DNA from: Symbiodinium microadriaticum
Taxonomy: Eukaryota > Sar > Dinophyceae > Suessiales > Symbiodiniaceae
Direction of reading: 5' to 3'
Length of the DNA: 64,000 bases
Assembly: GCA_001939145.1 (NCBI GenBank)
Contig: LSRX01000513.1
Coordinates: 103,481 to 167,480, forward strand
The notes beneath the pieces are model-generated. The model did no database searches. It was not told where the DNA came from and was given only the letters and a program-made list of their open reading frames with translations. How positions within the stretch are numbered: position 1 is the first letter of the stretch; each line of letters opens with the position of its first letter. Position numbers and translations under genes: made by a program. Of the stretch, positions 1-11,384 are shown one piece after another.

Positions 1-19
1 TCCACATCGGGGCTTCATG

Positions 20-137
20 TAGGGGGCCTTCGTACTTAGAATAGGATTTTGGGGGCTCCTTATCAAAACCATAGTATAATTATGTAATTAGAATAGGATT
101 TTTGGGGGCTCCTTATCAAAACTATAGTATAATATAA
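20..137 (+). repeat. Foldback family A copy with internal duplication
   Basis: The core TTAGAATAGGATTTTTGGGG with GGGGGCTCCTTATCAAAACYATAGTATAAT occurs twice in direct tandem here. The left end (AGGGGGCCTTCGTACTTAGAATAGG) matches the other copies of this dispersed element. It lacks the usual right terminal inverted repeat, so it is a rearranged or partial copy. Confidence 0.55.
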
Positions 138-1175
138 CCCCCAAACCCCATTCTCCTTGAAGGCTTCCCTTAAGTTCCTGTATTGGTTTACTGGTTTAGG
201 GATCCACAAAAGGGTTACGGGTCAGGGTTTGGGGGTTTAGGAGTGGCGGCTTTTGAGACTTTGGCTTGGGGCTTAGGGTTGGGAGTTTGAGGTTTGGTTT
301 CCGAGGGTTGAGGTTTGCTTTTTGCCAGTTCGAGAGGTTTGGGGCTTGGGGTTTTGGGTTCTGAAGCCATGTATGGGCCGTTATAATTAGAACGAGGTTT
401 CGGGGCGTATCATCGTAAAAATACCGCAAGAAACCCTGATGAAGCATATTAATGATTATTCAAGCACCTCTATTATCGAGTTCAATTTCTTTGAGCTACC
501 GGGTTTCGGAATGTAGAGGCAAGGTTTAGGGCTTGCGGCAGGAAGGGTTAAGCTTACAGTCTACGATTTAGGGCGTACTTGTGCGTCCAGAAAGGCAACA
601 TGGCTTTACCTAACGCTTGTGGCAGTGTCACCTGTCATTTTGAAGGAGTTGGGGAGCCGGCTCGGCAGGTATAGAGAAAACAAGGAAACCTCATTACTTG
701 CTTGTTGTTGCTTTCATACAGGCTTCCATACTTAGAATCGGGTTTTAGGGGTGTTGTAGTAATCTCATATACGCACTATTAGGTAACAGCCTGCATGCGG
801 GAGATGTAACCTTCCCCTCTTGATACAGAGCTCCTTAATACAACGACCTTGAGCAAGGTACCCCGAATGATATACACCCCAGAGGGAGATTCGCAATTAG
901 GACGTATGGCTTCTGGTTGAGGGTCGCGGGTTTGGAAGCGTCAGGCTCAAGCTACCAGATAGCATGTAATGTGCTGCCCAGGAACTTCCAGCTGTTGGCT
1001 ATGTTTCCGACAATCCTTCGGTCCTTCCGCCTATTGCAATGAATATAGACTGCTCACAGTGAACCTCGACCAACCTCTAAATCCTAAACCTCTATGAATG
1101 CTAATTCCCTGAACGCTCAACCTCCAACCCCTAAACTTCGTAAACGTCTAAATCCAAAACCGCAAACCGGCAAAC
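138..1175. other. Spacer with degenerate telomere-type motifs
   Basis: Mostly decayed TTTAGGG/CCCTAAA variants (about 200-350 and 1075-1165) mixed with unique sequence. A weak copy of foldback family A lies near 718-775. No reading frame here is convincing. Confidence 0.5.
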
Positions 1176-1180
1176 ATAGA

Positions 1181-1246
1181 TGGAAGGTCCTGCGAGTTCG
1201 CGCGCTCGTCAGCAAATGAACGGCAGGCCTGGCGAGCTTGCGGTGT
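1181..1246 (-). CDS. Possible short exon, unknown gene
   Basis: A GC-rich island read on the minus strand gives a protein-like stretch (TPQARQACRSFADERANSQD) with no stop. It is flanked on both sides by telomere-type repeats, as are the better-supported exons in this window. The family is not recognised and the splice sites are not clear. The call rests only on composition and translation. Confidence 0.22.
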
Positions 1247-1859
1247 TCAGAGCTTAGCGTGCAGGGGTTCAGGGGTTGAGGGGTTTAGGGGTTACCGTGC
1301 TTCAAGGCTTATGGGATTTAGGGTGATTTCGTGTCAACGTGGGTTTGAGGGTTTTCGGGGAGTCAAGGTTACGGTGGCAAGCCATGCTCTACACTCTTCA
1401 GGCTCGTACAGGTTTGGAGCTGCTGGGCTGGTTGGAGCTGATATTAGGTGTCCAAGGAAAGTGTCAATGTTCTGTCTGTTCAAAAGGTGTCAGGTTAAAG
1501 ACCGTCGATGCGTCCATTGAATCCGATCCTGCTCGTCGAACGGCGTAGTCTCACGTTCCACCGAAACCCAGCGAAATTGAACCGAATCCCCGAAAACACA
1601 ACACGTGTAGTGCGACACTTTTGTCATAATTCTTGGTGTTTGCTGTGATCATTGCCGCTGTCATAATAACAATAGTAATAGTAAGCAGCAGAACAAGAAG
1701 AACAACATAAATAGTAGTAGTAATAATAACAGTACTATGACTATTACTATCAAAACCCGTTTAACAATATTGACAATAGTAATTTAATAGTAACACTAGA
1801 AGTACTAAGTACTGCTGTGGCATGTATTAAGCTTGTGGTTACCATTGTCGTTATTACTC

Positions 1860-2030
1860 CTGCTATGATGACGATGATGATGCTCACGACGGTGGCACTG
1901 ATGCTGATGCTGTTGATTTTGATGATGTTGATGATGACTACGAAAATGAAGAAGAAGAAAACGATGATGATGACGATGATGCTGATGATGACGATGATGT
2001 TGGTGATGACGATGATGAAGCCCCACGGCT
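1860..2030 (+). repeat. GAT/GAC trinucleotide low-complexity tract
   Basis: Imperfect (GATGAT/GACGAT) repeats. They create artificial Met/Asp or His/Ile-rich frames in all readings and are not taken as genes. Confidence 0.8.
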
Positions 2031-2109
2031 CACAGGTGAACACCCCGTGTCGTGGTTCTTCTTTCGCTGGTGTTGTGTTAGGCTTCGGGTTCTCTTTGCT
2101 TTTTCGGTG

Positions 2110-2995
2110 ACAGTAGATGTGCGAGCATGGCAGCGATGCTGACGAAACCCTTCCGTCTGCAGCCGAAGCCGAGGAGGCCGCCGAGCGCACCCCTCGTGAT
2201 TTCCAGCGCGATGGTCCTTTTCGCGCGGCTGAACTTCTTCCCAAGGGACCCACCGCCACCACTACCCGTCAATCTGCCAGGGGGACATCCCTCCCATGCA
2301 ATCGTCGCTCCAGCAGCACTGGACTCTGAACCGAGCAGGGCCTCAGAAACGGATGACTCTCAGCCGTGGAATCGATGGCCAATGCTGGGAGACCGCAAAC
2401 TTCAAGGCCCGCATCTTCCATCAGGTCGAAGATTCGAGCGTTCGAGGTCCGCGGACTCTGCATGGGAATCCGGTGATGCTATGGAACAAGAAAGCAGCCA
2501 CCACTGAGCGGAACACTGCGGCGCCGATGCGGACAATGCAGGCAGAGTGATGCTGAATCCACGTGGAGCTCAACGAGCCTCATCTTGGATGGGCCATGTT
2601 GGCTCACGCACGAGAAACGGCAGTGCAACTCTACACGGCACAAATATCTGCATCGGTCGAGCTCTACACCAATCAATCGCGAGATGGGTGCTCGCATTGG
2701 CGCATTGCGGCGAAAGCTCAACCCCTGAATGGCATGCGAGAAGCGACGAGGCGAGCTCTGGAAGGCGACTTCCAGGCTAGATGGATGGACCATGAGCACA
2801 GGGCCGCGCATGAAAGACCGGCGAAACTCCAAGTGGCGGGCATTGCAGAGGGTCTGGAAGCTCTTCAGTCAGTCCGCCTTCAACCGTCTCGAGGGCGAAC
2901 TTCGGGTGCTGACGGCAAAGGTCGATCATGCGAACAAGAACGAGTATCCCAAGCGAAAGTGCATCGTAGTTCTTGACTCGTTAGATGACTAGCTG
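2110..2995 (+). other. GC-rich, coding-like island, gene unresolved
   Basis: About 0.9 kb free of telomere-type repeats and open in several frames on both strands. The most protein-like part is the plus-strand frame ending at 2992 (contains KWRALQRVWKLF and KRKCIVVLDSLDD, then a stop). The frames do not join without frameshifts or introns, and no family is recognised. It could be decayed coding sequence or exons with unrecognised splice sites. Confidence 0.25.
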
Positions 2996-3179
2996 GCACA
3001 ACACCGATGCGAATGCATCCTGGTCACTACTGTTTAATATGGCGCTCAGGCACACTTTCCTTTCTCTTTTGCGGACGGCCCATAACAGGCACACGTGCCT
3101 ACGCCATGCTCCAATGGCCGGCTCATAGAGCTGTAAAGCTCGCGCTGGACAGACTCTCTTTGTGCACCGCGTGAAGAAG

Positions 3180-3594
3180 ATGACGATGATGATGATGCTG
3201 ATGCTGGTTGCCAGTATCATTATTCGTGTTCTTATCGTTGATAGCATCACGAGGACCATCACTATTGTTGCTATGACTGTTGGTATGGTTAGTAACATTG
3301 CTGACGATCATTGCTGGCACTGGTATTAAAGATAGTAACAGCATCAGCGTCAACATTAGTACTAGTAGAAGTAGAAGTATGGGTACTATTACTAATATTT
3401 TTTACTATTTGTGTTCTAATGATAATAATAATTATTATTATTACTATTATTACTATTAATTATTATTATTATTATTACTATTATTATTATTATTATTACT
3501 AGTAGTAGTAGTTTTGTTGTTCTTATTATTAGTATTTTCATTTTCATAAATATTCATACTATTATTACTACTACTACTAATATTAGTAGTAGTC

Positions 3595-3661
<67 letters not shown>

Positions 3662-3700
3662 CATCAGCAGCAGGAGTAGTAGTAGTCGTCGTCGTCGCAA

Positions 3701-3739
<39 letters not shown>

Positions 3740-3900
3740 CAGCACTACCATTGTTTAGGATTAGACAGTACTAGTACCAGCACAAACATTGCTGTTCGTA
3801 TTGGGATTAGCAGTATAGCAGTAGTGGTGGTAGTAGTAGTAGTCGTCGTCGTAGTAGTAGCACCAGAAAGAATAGAGTAGTAGCAGCAGCAGCTGCTGCT
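3180..3900. repeat. Trinucleotide microsatellite cluster (TAT, AGT, CGT, GCA)
   Basis: Near-continuous (TTA)n at 3425-3505, (AGT)n at 3583-3660 and 3700-3740, (AGT/CGT)n at 3820-3860 and a (GCA)n patch near 3880-3905. Poly-Leu and poly-Tyr frames across this tract are by-products. Confidence 0.85.
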
Positions 3901-3960
3901 GCTGCAGTAGCATGGAGTTGGTTTGCACTGTCGTTACGAATTGCCTTAGCCTTAAGCTAT

Positions 3961-6900
3961 TCCTTTAATTAGTGTTAGTATTTTTGCCCAAAGCAACTTT
4001 CCTGGGCCTCCAAGAGGTCAGCCGGGGCTCCGAGGCTTTCGAGATGGGCAGACACGAGGTCCTAGGGTTGGGTTTGTGGGGTGTGAGTTTCTACAGCAGT
4101 TCTTGTTGTGGCTTCTGTAGAGTGCGAAAAAAGGTGCAGCGTCGCCCTCCCCACCCTCTAAGGGTCTATGAGGTTCTAGAAGGGCTTTATGAGGGTTCTA
4201 TCAGGGTTCTATGAAGGCCTTTCAGGAGGGTACTACACATGCTTTGGGTCCCTTCTTCAGCAAGGTTTTGGCTTCGCGAGGGTTCTGCCAAAAGAACTGA
4301 TGCCGGGTTGTAAAACATATACCCTAAACCCTAAACCCTAAACCGTATAGGGTACCTTAGAGCTCTGTAAAAAAGGATCCCACTATCTAGAGTCTGCGTT
4401 GGGTTCTCTAAGGCCCTGAAAATCCAAGGGCTCCATCCGAACCTGAATCTTAAGCCCTACCCAGTCTCCATCGTAGCTCCTCTTTCTGGCATAGCCAACT
4501 CTATATTTCGGATGGATCCCGGAAGGTAACCCGAAAGGAAGACTGTAGGCAAGTCCCATCCGCTCAAATACCATGCAAGATCAGGCTGAACCCTAGACCC
4601 TAAACCCCAAACCCCCAAACCCCAAAACCCCAAACCCTAAACCCTACTAAAAAGGGACCTTAAGAAGTGGAATGGTGTTTCTGTACTGTAGGTTTCTTTC
4701 CAGGCTTCTGAAAACATTCCGATTCTATAAGACGTACAGGTGCTGTGGGAATTGGAATAGGGTCTGGGTTTTTGCATCATAAGTGCTACTAATTGTTCAG
4801 GCTTCCATGCTGCATGAGGGGCTTGTGGTTTGGCTTTTTGGGGTGTGGCATTTCAGGGATTGGGCTTCGGGGTGCAGGGGAGACGGAAACTTGAACCCTC
4901 AGCCCTGAACGTGAAGCACGGGCTCGGTCAAGGGGCATTGGCTTTGCGGCAGAGGTCGGGATTCCATCCGGAGACGCCCTCCTTTTGCTCCAGGACCATT
5001 GGCAATCCCTGCGGTTTCGGCTCACAGGATTTCATATGACTGAAGTAACCATGAAAATAACCCTTAAGGCAACACTTATAGTAAGCCTTATAGTAACCAT
5101 GATAGCACAACCCTTCAAGTATAGCTGTTGTAGTTTCAGGGTTTAAAGGCTTAACGGGTTTTTTGGGTTTGGGGTTCAGGGATTTGCATAGGGCTTACGT
5201 CTAGGGCCAGGCAGGAACCCTGTGGGAGCTTCCTTACGTACCCCTGAAGGCCTAAACCGTTAAACCCAGAACTTTCCGTGACCTGGCAGTTCTCCATCTT
5301 CCCGGCAACAGCTGCGACGGCCGCTGCTCTCCCATGGCGGGTGCTAGGGCTTCGTAACAGGGCTTGGTGCTTAGGGATAGGGTTATATTGAGTCTTTCAG
5401 GGCCTCGAAAGGGTTGACAGGGTGTCATAGGGTTTGGAGTGAAGCTTACGGTTCAGGTTCTTCAAATTTCAATCTGTGGCCGTTGGCGTGTATCTAGGCT
5501 GTAGTGCGTGGGGTTGAGGATAGTGTTACTCCAAAGAGCAATCGATAACAGTCGCGTTCACCTTAGGGTTTAGTTTAGGGTTTTCGGGTTGGGCTTTGGG
5601 GTGCTGTAACAAGAGCCGCCGCGTTTTGCGAAACTCGTACATTGAAAAACATCGACAGGTCGCAACCCTCGAGTCCAAACGCCCGACCATAGTAGCCATG
5701 GTGAGAACGTCAAAAGACCTTTAAGCGGGCGGTTTAGGGTTTAGGGTTGCAACCGGCAAGCAACACGAAACAGCGAAGGTCAGATCTGAAGCCTAAGAAA
5801 TCTTCGACAGGAGACAACCGGTCCCTGCTTCTTCTGACCAGACCCAATTTTTCTAAGCCCAGAACGAGGGCCCGAAACCAAAACACCCTCAGCAGACTGG
5901 AAAAACCCATAAAGTACCTTTATGTTAGCCTGCTAATAAGCTGAGAGCACCCCCATAATGTATACTAGCCTTCTAGAACCCTTTCGAAAAAAAAGGCCGA
6001 GAAGGAGCTGTGAAGCCCATACCGATCCCTCAAACCGGGCCCACGAAATGGCCGATTCTCAGCCTCAGAGTTTAGGGCTTAGGGCGCTTTAGGGCTTGTA
6101 GGGCTGTGCGTTCAAGATGTAAGGTCTGTGGTTCAGGAGGCTCGGACATTTAGAAACTTGACACCGCTAGCCGTTCCTCCAGACTTGCTAACGATGAAGA
6201 TGTTGTGAATGAAGCGGAGCGCAGGAAGAACTTAAGGTCATAGCCAGGCTGCCATTTTGAGCCGTTTAGGGCACGAAGCCTGCAGCCCAGCCCTGAACCC
6301 CAAAGTCTCAATACTAGCTGACTGCCAAAAGTTCATCGAGGTCCCAAATCCAAAGAGTCAGGACAGAGAAGGTAGCACTAAGGAGACCAGCGCGCCGAAG
6401 AAACCCGGTATATAATAGCACCCTTATGGTCCTTAGCAGTGGGTAGTTGGGAAAAAATCGAGGGTAGTTGGGGGGGGCTCTAGGGAGGTTTGTCCTCAAG
6501 AGGTAACCGTTGATGGCTTGAAATATTCCGGCCACCCTCTTCATCGTCGAATGTAGATGAGATCTTCGATTTTTTGGCTTCGGGTTTATAGCTCTAAGCC
6601 CTAAATCCCAAACATCCTCAAACCCAGCACACCGAACCCTAAACCCCTAAACCCCCTAAACCCCCAAGGCCCCCTAAACCCCCTCTTCGGGTCCTGAACC
6701 CCTAATCCCTGAACCCCAAACAGGCCCTGAACCCCTAAACCCTAAACCCTATATAACCGACTTGGGGACTGAGGATGTGGGTCGCGGGATCTTCGGGATC
6801 TGGACGGCACTCTGTCTCTGTAGGTGTTTGGGGTTTAGGGGTTTAGATGTTTAGGCTGTAGGTGCTTAGGGTTTAGGGATTTTGGGGGTTTAGGGGTTTA

Positions 6901-6970
6901 GGGGTTTAGGGATTTTGGGGTTTAGGGGTTTCGGGGTTTAGGGGTTTAGGGGTTTAAGGTTTAGGGCCAA
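3961..6970. other. Spacer rich in telomere-type motifs
   Basis: CCCTAAACCC runs at 4320-4345, 4595-4650, 6595-6750 and GGGGTTTAGGG runs at 6830-6968. Short GC-rich islands near 5285-5345 and 6165-6240 translate without stops on both strands, so I cannot assign them a strand or a gene. Confidence 0.5.
6830..6968 (+). repeat. Degenerate interstitial telomere-type array
   Basis: Repeated GGTTTAGGGG/ TTTAGGGATTTTGGGG units. This is one of the densest such arrays and ends directly before the open stretch that starts near 6980. Confidence 0.8.
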
Positions 6971-6979
6971 GTTTAGGGT

Positions 6980-7370
6980 TCATGGCTTTCCCGACTAGCC
7001 CGGCACCTTCTGTCAGCAGTCTTGCTGAACAAGAAGAAACTCCTAAGCATATTAGAAGAAACCCTGTCAGCCCATTGCGGGCTCGGGTTGTGGACTTGTA
7101 TATGACCTGCGGGAATCGCGTGGACTTCTCGAAGCTGTCTGTCAGTGCCCCTCAATGCCAACCTACCCAAACTCGGCCATTCTTTTTCTGCTTCCGTCTC
7201 AAGATATCCTTTGCCGAATAAAGAGCAAGTTCAGGATGGGGAGATTCTTGTAGCATTCCTGACAAATGCCCTCGCCACAGTCTGTAAGCAGCTCCCCTTG
7301 GTCTTGACTTGTGCATCGGTAGCCGGCGTTGCGCCTCGGGTCCAGAGCAGCTTTTTGGGTCCAAGGTTGT
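6980..7370. other. Open, repeat-free stretch, strand unresolved
   Basis: About 390 bases without telomere motifs, open for 60-80 codons in frames on both strands. No family or clear splice sites are recognised. Listed so that the stretch is not taken as empty. Confidence 0.2.
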
Positions 7371-7914
7371 TTGGGTTTGGGGGTTTGGGGGCTTGGGGCT
7401 TGGGGCTTAGGGTTCAGGGTTTAGTGTTTAGGGGTTTAGGGGTGAGGGTTCAAGAGCACGGCAAGATGACACGAAAACGCAAGAGCGCCAGGAAGAGGTC
7501 AGGAGCTTAAAGCCTAAAGATTTGTCACTGCGGCAAGGCTGCTTAAGTGGGAGTTAGGATGAAGGGGACCCTTGGGGACATAGACCCTCGCAATAAGGTC
7601 CCGTTTTCAGAGAGCCATAAGTAGGGTTAAGAAGGGTCTCCTTTAAGGGGTCTCCCTAATACTACCTAGGTTTAAGGCTTCAAACCCTAAGACCCTGAAG
7701 TCGCGTGTGGAGGCATGCTATCCCTCGAGTTTAAGGACTCCGAAACATGAAGAATACCTAGGTCCTAGGCTACAAGCTGCGGCACGGAAATGTGGGATGC
7801 ACTCTTTGGGGTTCTGGTGAAGTGCAGGCTCTATGAAAACAAAAGAGCTAATAAACAAGGTCCAGTTGCATGAAGCGGACGGTTGATGAGCAATTGGGGG
7901 CATTCAGAAACTGT

Positions 7915-7990
7915 GGCGCAATGCCTCCGCACCCGGTGTGCACCTGAGACTTCTCACCCGGAGGCCCTAACCACTTTAGCCGGATCCGAT
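7915..7990 (-). repeat. Possible tRNA-like (SINE head) sequence
   Basis: The minus strand reads CCGGCTAAAGTGGTTAGGGC, close to a pol III A-box, followed about 35 bases later by GGTGCACACC, a poor match to a B-box (GGTTCGANNCC). No intact cloverleaf can be drawn, so it is not called a tRNA gene. Confidence 0.2.
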
Positions 7991-8204
7991 CGGTTTCTCA
8001 TCTTTCGTCTATCTGTTGTTAGAGGCATAGATACACGGTGCACCTGCACGTGTACACAAACTGAGGTGTTAATACACATACAAGAAGTCTTTGCATGCAG
8101 CATGCACATGTGGCAGTCATAGTTGGTTCATATAGTTGTCAGCTCTTTGCACTGTACAAGGGGCTCCCGAAATAAATCTAAATTCTCGACTTTAAGCTCC
8201 GAAC

Positions 8205-8533
8205 CTCCACTTGGATATGCCGGATCTTCCGCAGCATGCTTCCGGCCGACTGCACTACAGCGAGATCGGCTCCCTCTGCATCCACCTTCAGGAACCAAAC
8301 CTCACGCCCTCCCAGCCAGTCTCGAATGACGTGCTTCAGCGAAATGCACGGGACTGTGCGAATTTCAGTCGAGGTTGCGCAGTCGGCTTTGAAATTCCGG
8401 AGTGCCGGATGCTCAGCCTCAACGTCGGGATAAGCATCTGCAAGTAACGGAAGAAGCGTGCTGCATGAGTCCTCTTCAGCCACACGAAACTTCGCCATCC
8501 CCTTGCAGCCAACAGCAAAGGGGAAAGCCAGTC
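8205..8533 (-). CDS. FkbM-family methyltransferase, C-terminal exon
   Basis: FkbM proteins are SAM-dependent methyltransferases (Methyltransf_21), usually O-methylating sugars or related substrates. This exon carries the second half of the fold. A PFAVGCKGMAKFRVAEEDSC strand resembles the family's xAVxxxxGxxxFxV...CSSLL segment. It is followed by TVPCISLKHVI and the hallmark VWFLKVDAEGADLAVVQSAG (family pattern LKxDxEGxExxVLxGA), then IQVEV. The 5' edge is set by an AG near 8534. Upstream in this frame there is a stop, so a splice acceptor is needed. The 3' edge is placed at a GTTCGG donor after IQVE. The upstream exon lies at 9490-9738. The substrate is unknown. Confidence 0.62.
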
Positions 8534-8639
8534 CTCATCTGGGCTCGGGACTTGAGGGACTTAGTTTAAGTTGCCATAAACGGGATCTATACTCTAGTTA
8601 CACAAACCCTGCACAAACCCTAAACTCCTAAACCCTAGA

Positions 8640-8700
8640 CCTGAGCCCAAACAAACCTCCCTCTCTCTCTCTCTCTACATATATATCTATATCTATATCT

Positions 8701-8731
<31 letters not shown>

Positions 8732-8788
8732 TATATATAGATGCACACAAACAGATCCTAAACTCCTAAACCGTAAGCACAATAAACC

Positions 8789-8825
<37 letters not shown>

Positions 8826-8905
8826 TTATATACATATACATGTATACAAATATATATATATATACACACACACACCCTAAACTCCTAAAACTCAGACCCT
8901 AAACC

Positions 8906-8936
<31 letters not shown>

Positions 8937-9070
8937 AGATATACATATATATATACATACATATCCTAACTTCTAACCCCTAAACCCTAAGCCCCAAAAA
9001 AACTCTATCTATACATATATATATATGCATCTTTATTTATCTATTTTACTTATTTCTATGTATATATACA
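8640..9070. repeat. Intronic microsatellite cluster (CT, TA, TATC)
   Basis: Alternating (CT)n, (TATATC)n and (TA)n tracts separated by short CCTAAACCC motifs, inside the inferred FkbM intron. The pattern (telomere-type motif, (CT)n, (TA)n) repeats about three times (8625-8745, 8757-8870, 8875-8965), suggesting an old tandem duplication. Confidence 0.75.
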
Positions 9071-9204
9071 TATACACAGATACCCTCACCGGTAAACCCT
9101 GAACCCTAAGCCCCAAACCAAGTCCTCTTTCGTGTTGGCGGCCCAGAGCTCGGAACTTCCCACTACCCGCTGAGTGCGTAGGCCTGTAGCCTGGGTTTCT
9201 TGTG

Positions 9205-9320
9205 TGGGGCTTTAGGGTTTAGGGTTTAGGGTTTAGACTTTAGGGTTTAGGGCTTAGACTTAAGGGTTTAGGGTTTAGACTTTTTTTTGTCTAAACGTTT
9301 TAGGGTTTAGGGTTTAAGCT
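9205..9320 (+). repeat. Interstitial telomere-type array
   Basis: (TTTAGGG)n with TTTAGAC interruptions, located in the inferred FkbM intron. Confidence 0.8.
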
Positions 9321-9489
9321 AAGTGACCCTAATAGGGATCTAGACTACATAATATGTGGTTCCTTCAAGGCTTCTATGCGGGTTTCGGGTTTCGGAACCT
9401 TGATTTCAGTTACCATAGTAAGAAAATCATAATATACTATACTATATATCCCTAGTCTGGTAACCTAAAACAAGTTCATTAACAAGAAC

Positions 9490-9738
9490 CCAGTAGCTCG
9501 CCAGCCTCTCTCCGTACTTATCCAAAAGTGGCTCGAAGCCTAGGACAAAGTCCCCTTCCCCAAAGTCTCCGTAGTGAACAGATAGGTCCCAGTTGTTCAT
9601 GCCAACTTCAATCCAAAATCTCTCCGGCGGCTTCTTCAAGTGCGCCCAATTCTTGTGGAAGGGCAGAAGGGCCACCTGCACCGGTGCAAATATTCCATCC
9701 TCCGTCTCGTGCAACGGTTGGGGAAGAGAAGCCCTGGT
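9490..9738 (-). CDS. FkbM-family methyltransferase, N-terminal exon
   Basis: This is the SAM-binding half of an FkbM-type methyltransferase. The minus strand shows a clean acceptor (CATCTCTTGCAG) just before the exon start. The open frame then runs to ERFWIEVGMNNWDLSVHYGD and FVLGFEPLLDKYGERLAS. This fits the family's motif I (FxDVGAN.G..S) and the acidic motif (VxxFEP) about 25 residues later. The usual glycine-rich motif is altered (EVGMNNWD), so activity cannot be assumed. The first ATG of the longer frame (9849) lies upstream of the acceptor and is probably intronic. The 3' junction is uncertain: the GTTCTT donor used for this end is out of phase with the exon at 8205-8533, so another donor or a small exon between them is likely. 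Confidence 0.6.
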
Positions 9739-9976
9739 CTGCAAGAGATGAAAGCTCCAAAGCAGCAGGGACGGCATGTTATGCCTGAACGAAACGCATG
9801 GGGAGCCGGCAGCCTGCCCATAAAAATATCGAAACGCTAATCTTGCCATGCAGCTGCCACTAGTTACGCATCGGACTCTTCGCAGAGTTGCTAGCGCCAG
9901 CGATACTATGACAGCCCCAGATCCTACTTAGCATGTACCTCAATCTTGAGCCATCTGCAGCCTTGCGCCGAAGAAC

Positions 9977-10099
9977 TACCCAGAGAACCCAACACCCCTA
10001 GCTTAATTAAGGAATATACCTTAAATTACAGGGGCCTTAATTAATATTATGACTTAAGGTATATATTCCTTAGTTAAGGGATATTGGGTTCTCTGGGTA
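9977..10099. repeat. Foldback element B (long inverted repeat)
   Basis: Arms of about 48 bp start ACCCAGAGAACCCAA and end TTGGGTTCTCTGGGT and pair with a few mismatches (TTAATTAAGGAATATACCTTAA against TTAAGGTATATATTCCTTAG). The centre holds a GGGGCCTTAATTAAT motif related to foldback family A. A single-arm copy lies at 21770-21814. Confidence 0.8.
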
Positions 10100-10560
10100 C
10101 GGGACTTTCTAGACCAGAGAGTTTCCTGTGTTTCAGGAGACGGGCTCAGTGACGGTGGGCGACCCCCAGCCCAGGGCCGCCGGAACCCTCAACCCCAAAA
10201 CCCCAAACCCTGAATCCCTAAACCCTAAATCCCTAAACCCCCAAATCCCAAAATCCCAAAACCCTAAGCCTGGAAAATCCTGGAAACCTGAACCTCAAAA
10301 CCCTAAACCTGGAAACCTAAACCCCAAAAACCCTGAACCCAAAGGCGCCGAGGCTGATTCCGGGAGGTTTGTCTGAAAAATGCAGAACCCGCAAGAAACA
10401 CCGACCACGGAGTGAGGTGCCTCACCTGATCCGGGTTTAGGATTTAGGGTTTAGAGTTTACGGTTTAGGGAGAGTTTAGGGGTTTAGGGTTTAGGGAGAG
10501 TCAGGACAGTGCAGGTCAAGAAGGCACTCTCGCGCAGTTTAGTTTCTAAACAATGCTGAA
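10100..10560. other. Telomere-type spacer with one small open island
   Basis: Positions 10128-10185 form a GC-rich island. On the plus strand it follows a good acceptor (CTGTGTTTCAG) and reads ETGSVTVGDPQPRAAG. On the minus strand it reads PAALGWGSPTVTEPVS then a stop. The strand cannot be decided. The rest is CCCTAAACC/TTTAGGG repeat. Confidence 0.3.
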
Positions 10561-10679
10561 CGAGAGTTTATAACCAGAGTTGAAAACTGATGCTGCGGGC
10601 ATGGTCTGAGTCTGAACTATGTCCGTGACCGCTCCGACCCCTAATTTGATTGTTGTTTGCTACTGCACTTGCCTTGCAG

Positions 10680-10820
10680 CAGTATTGGTGGTGCTGGTGG
10701 TGATGGCGGTGCTGGCGGTGCTCTTGCGGATGATGGTGGTGGGGGGGGGNGGGTGGTGAAGCTGGTGTTGATGGTGGTTTTGATGATGGTGGTGCTTGGG
10801 CGTCAGCTTCAGCCATCATA
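10680..10820. repeat. GGT/GAT low-complexity tract with an N
   Basis: GGTGGTGATGG-type repeats with a G-run interrupted by an undetermined base at 10750. His/Pro-rich frames here are artefacts of the repeat. Confidence 0.75.
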
Positions 10821-10940
10821 GTAGAAGTGGTAGCAGTGGTAGCCCTGAAACCCGAAAGTACTAAAGCTTATATAATCAAGCGCTAGAGCCTGAACCCTAC
10901 TAAAAGCCCCCAAACCACTGAAACCTCGAAGCCCTAAACT

Positions 10941-11031
10941 CTAATATAGGGGCCTTAATCATTAGAATAGGGCTTTGGGGTAGATTATACTATAATTATT
11001 ATAATAATAAGGACCCCCCCCCCAAAAAAAA
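10941..11031 (+). repeat. Foldback family A copy
   Basis: Starts TAATATAGGGGCCTTAATCATTAGAATAGGGCTTTGGGG and continues with TATACTATAATTATTATAATAATAAGGACCCCCC. It is truncated or altered at the right end by a C/A run. Confidence 0.7.
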
Positions 11032-11090
11032 AAAAATAGTACGGGGTTTTTATTTCGGCGCCGACCGAAACTACGCCCGCTTTTGGTCAC

Positions 11091-11181
11091 TCGAGCCGGC
11101 GGACTTTCTGAGGCTGCTCTTCACTGGGAGACGCGAGGGCCCAGATGAAGTCCAAGAACTGACGGTGGTACGGCTCCTCGG
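11091..11181 (-). CDS. Exon of unknown gene
   Basis: The minus strand translates without stops as a soluble, charged segment (EEPYHRQFLDFIWALASPSE, then EQPQKVRRLE). It lies between an acceptor-like TTGTAAAG and a repeat-rich downstream flank. The island is GC-rich and free of telomere motifs, unlike its surroundings. No family is recognised. It could belong to the same minus-strand transcription unit as the FkbM exons or to a separate gene. Confidence 0.42.
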
Positions 11182-11384
11182 CTTTACAACCCTACACCCT
11201 GCAATGTAATACAGTTACACTATGTAATGTACAATGAAATAACATATATATATATACACACATGTAATATATGCTATAAGATTGTATAATATGACAGGAG
11301 CTCAACACCGCAGGGCGTAGGCTGTAAGGTTGACGGCGTAGGGCTTCCAGTGTGGGGCTCTGGCCTCCGTAGTAGCTGCAGCTG

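Noticed and set aside
3300-3760. Poly-Leu, poly-Tyr and Ile/Val-rich frames
   Set aside because: Direct products of TTA/AGT trinucleotide repeats.
6248-6264. GGCTGCCATTTTGAGCC, resembling a spliced-leader relic on the plus strand
   Set aside because: The match is short, has mismatches at the diagnostic 3' part and is not followed by an open frame.
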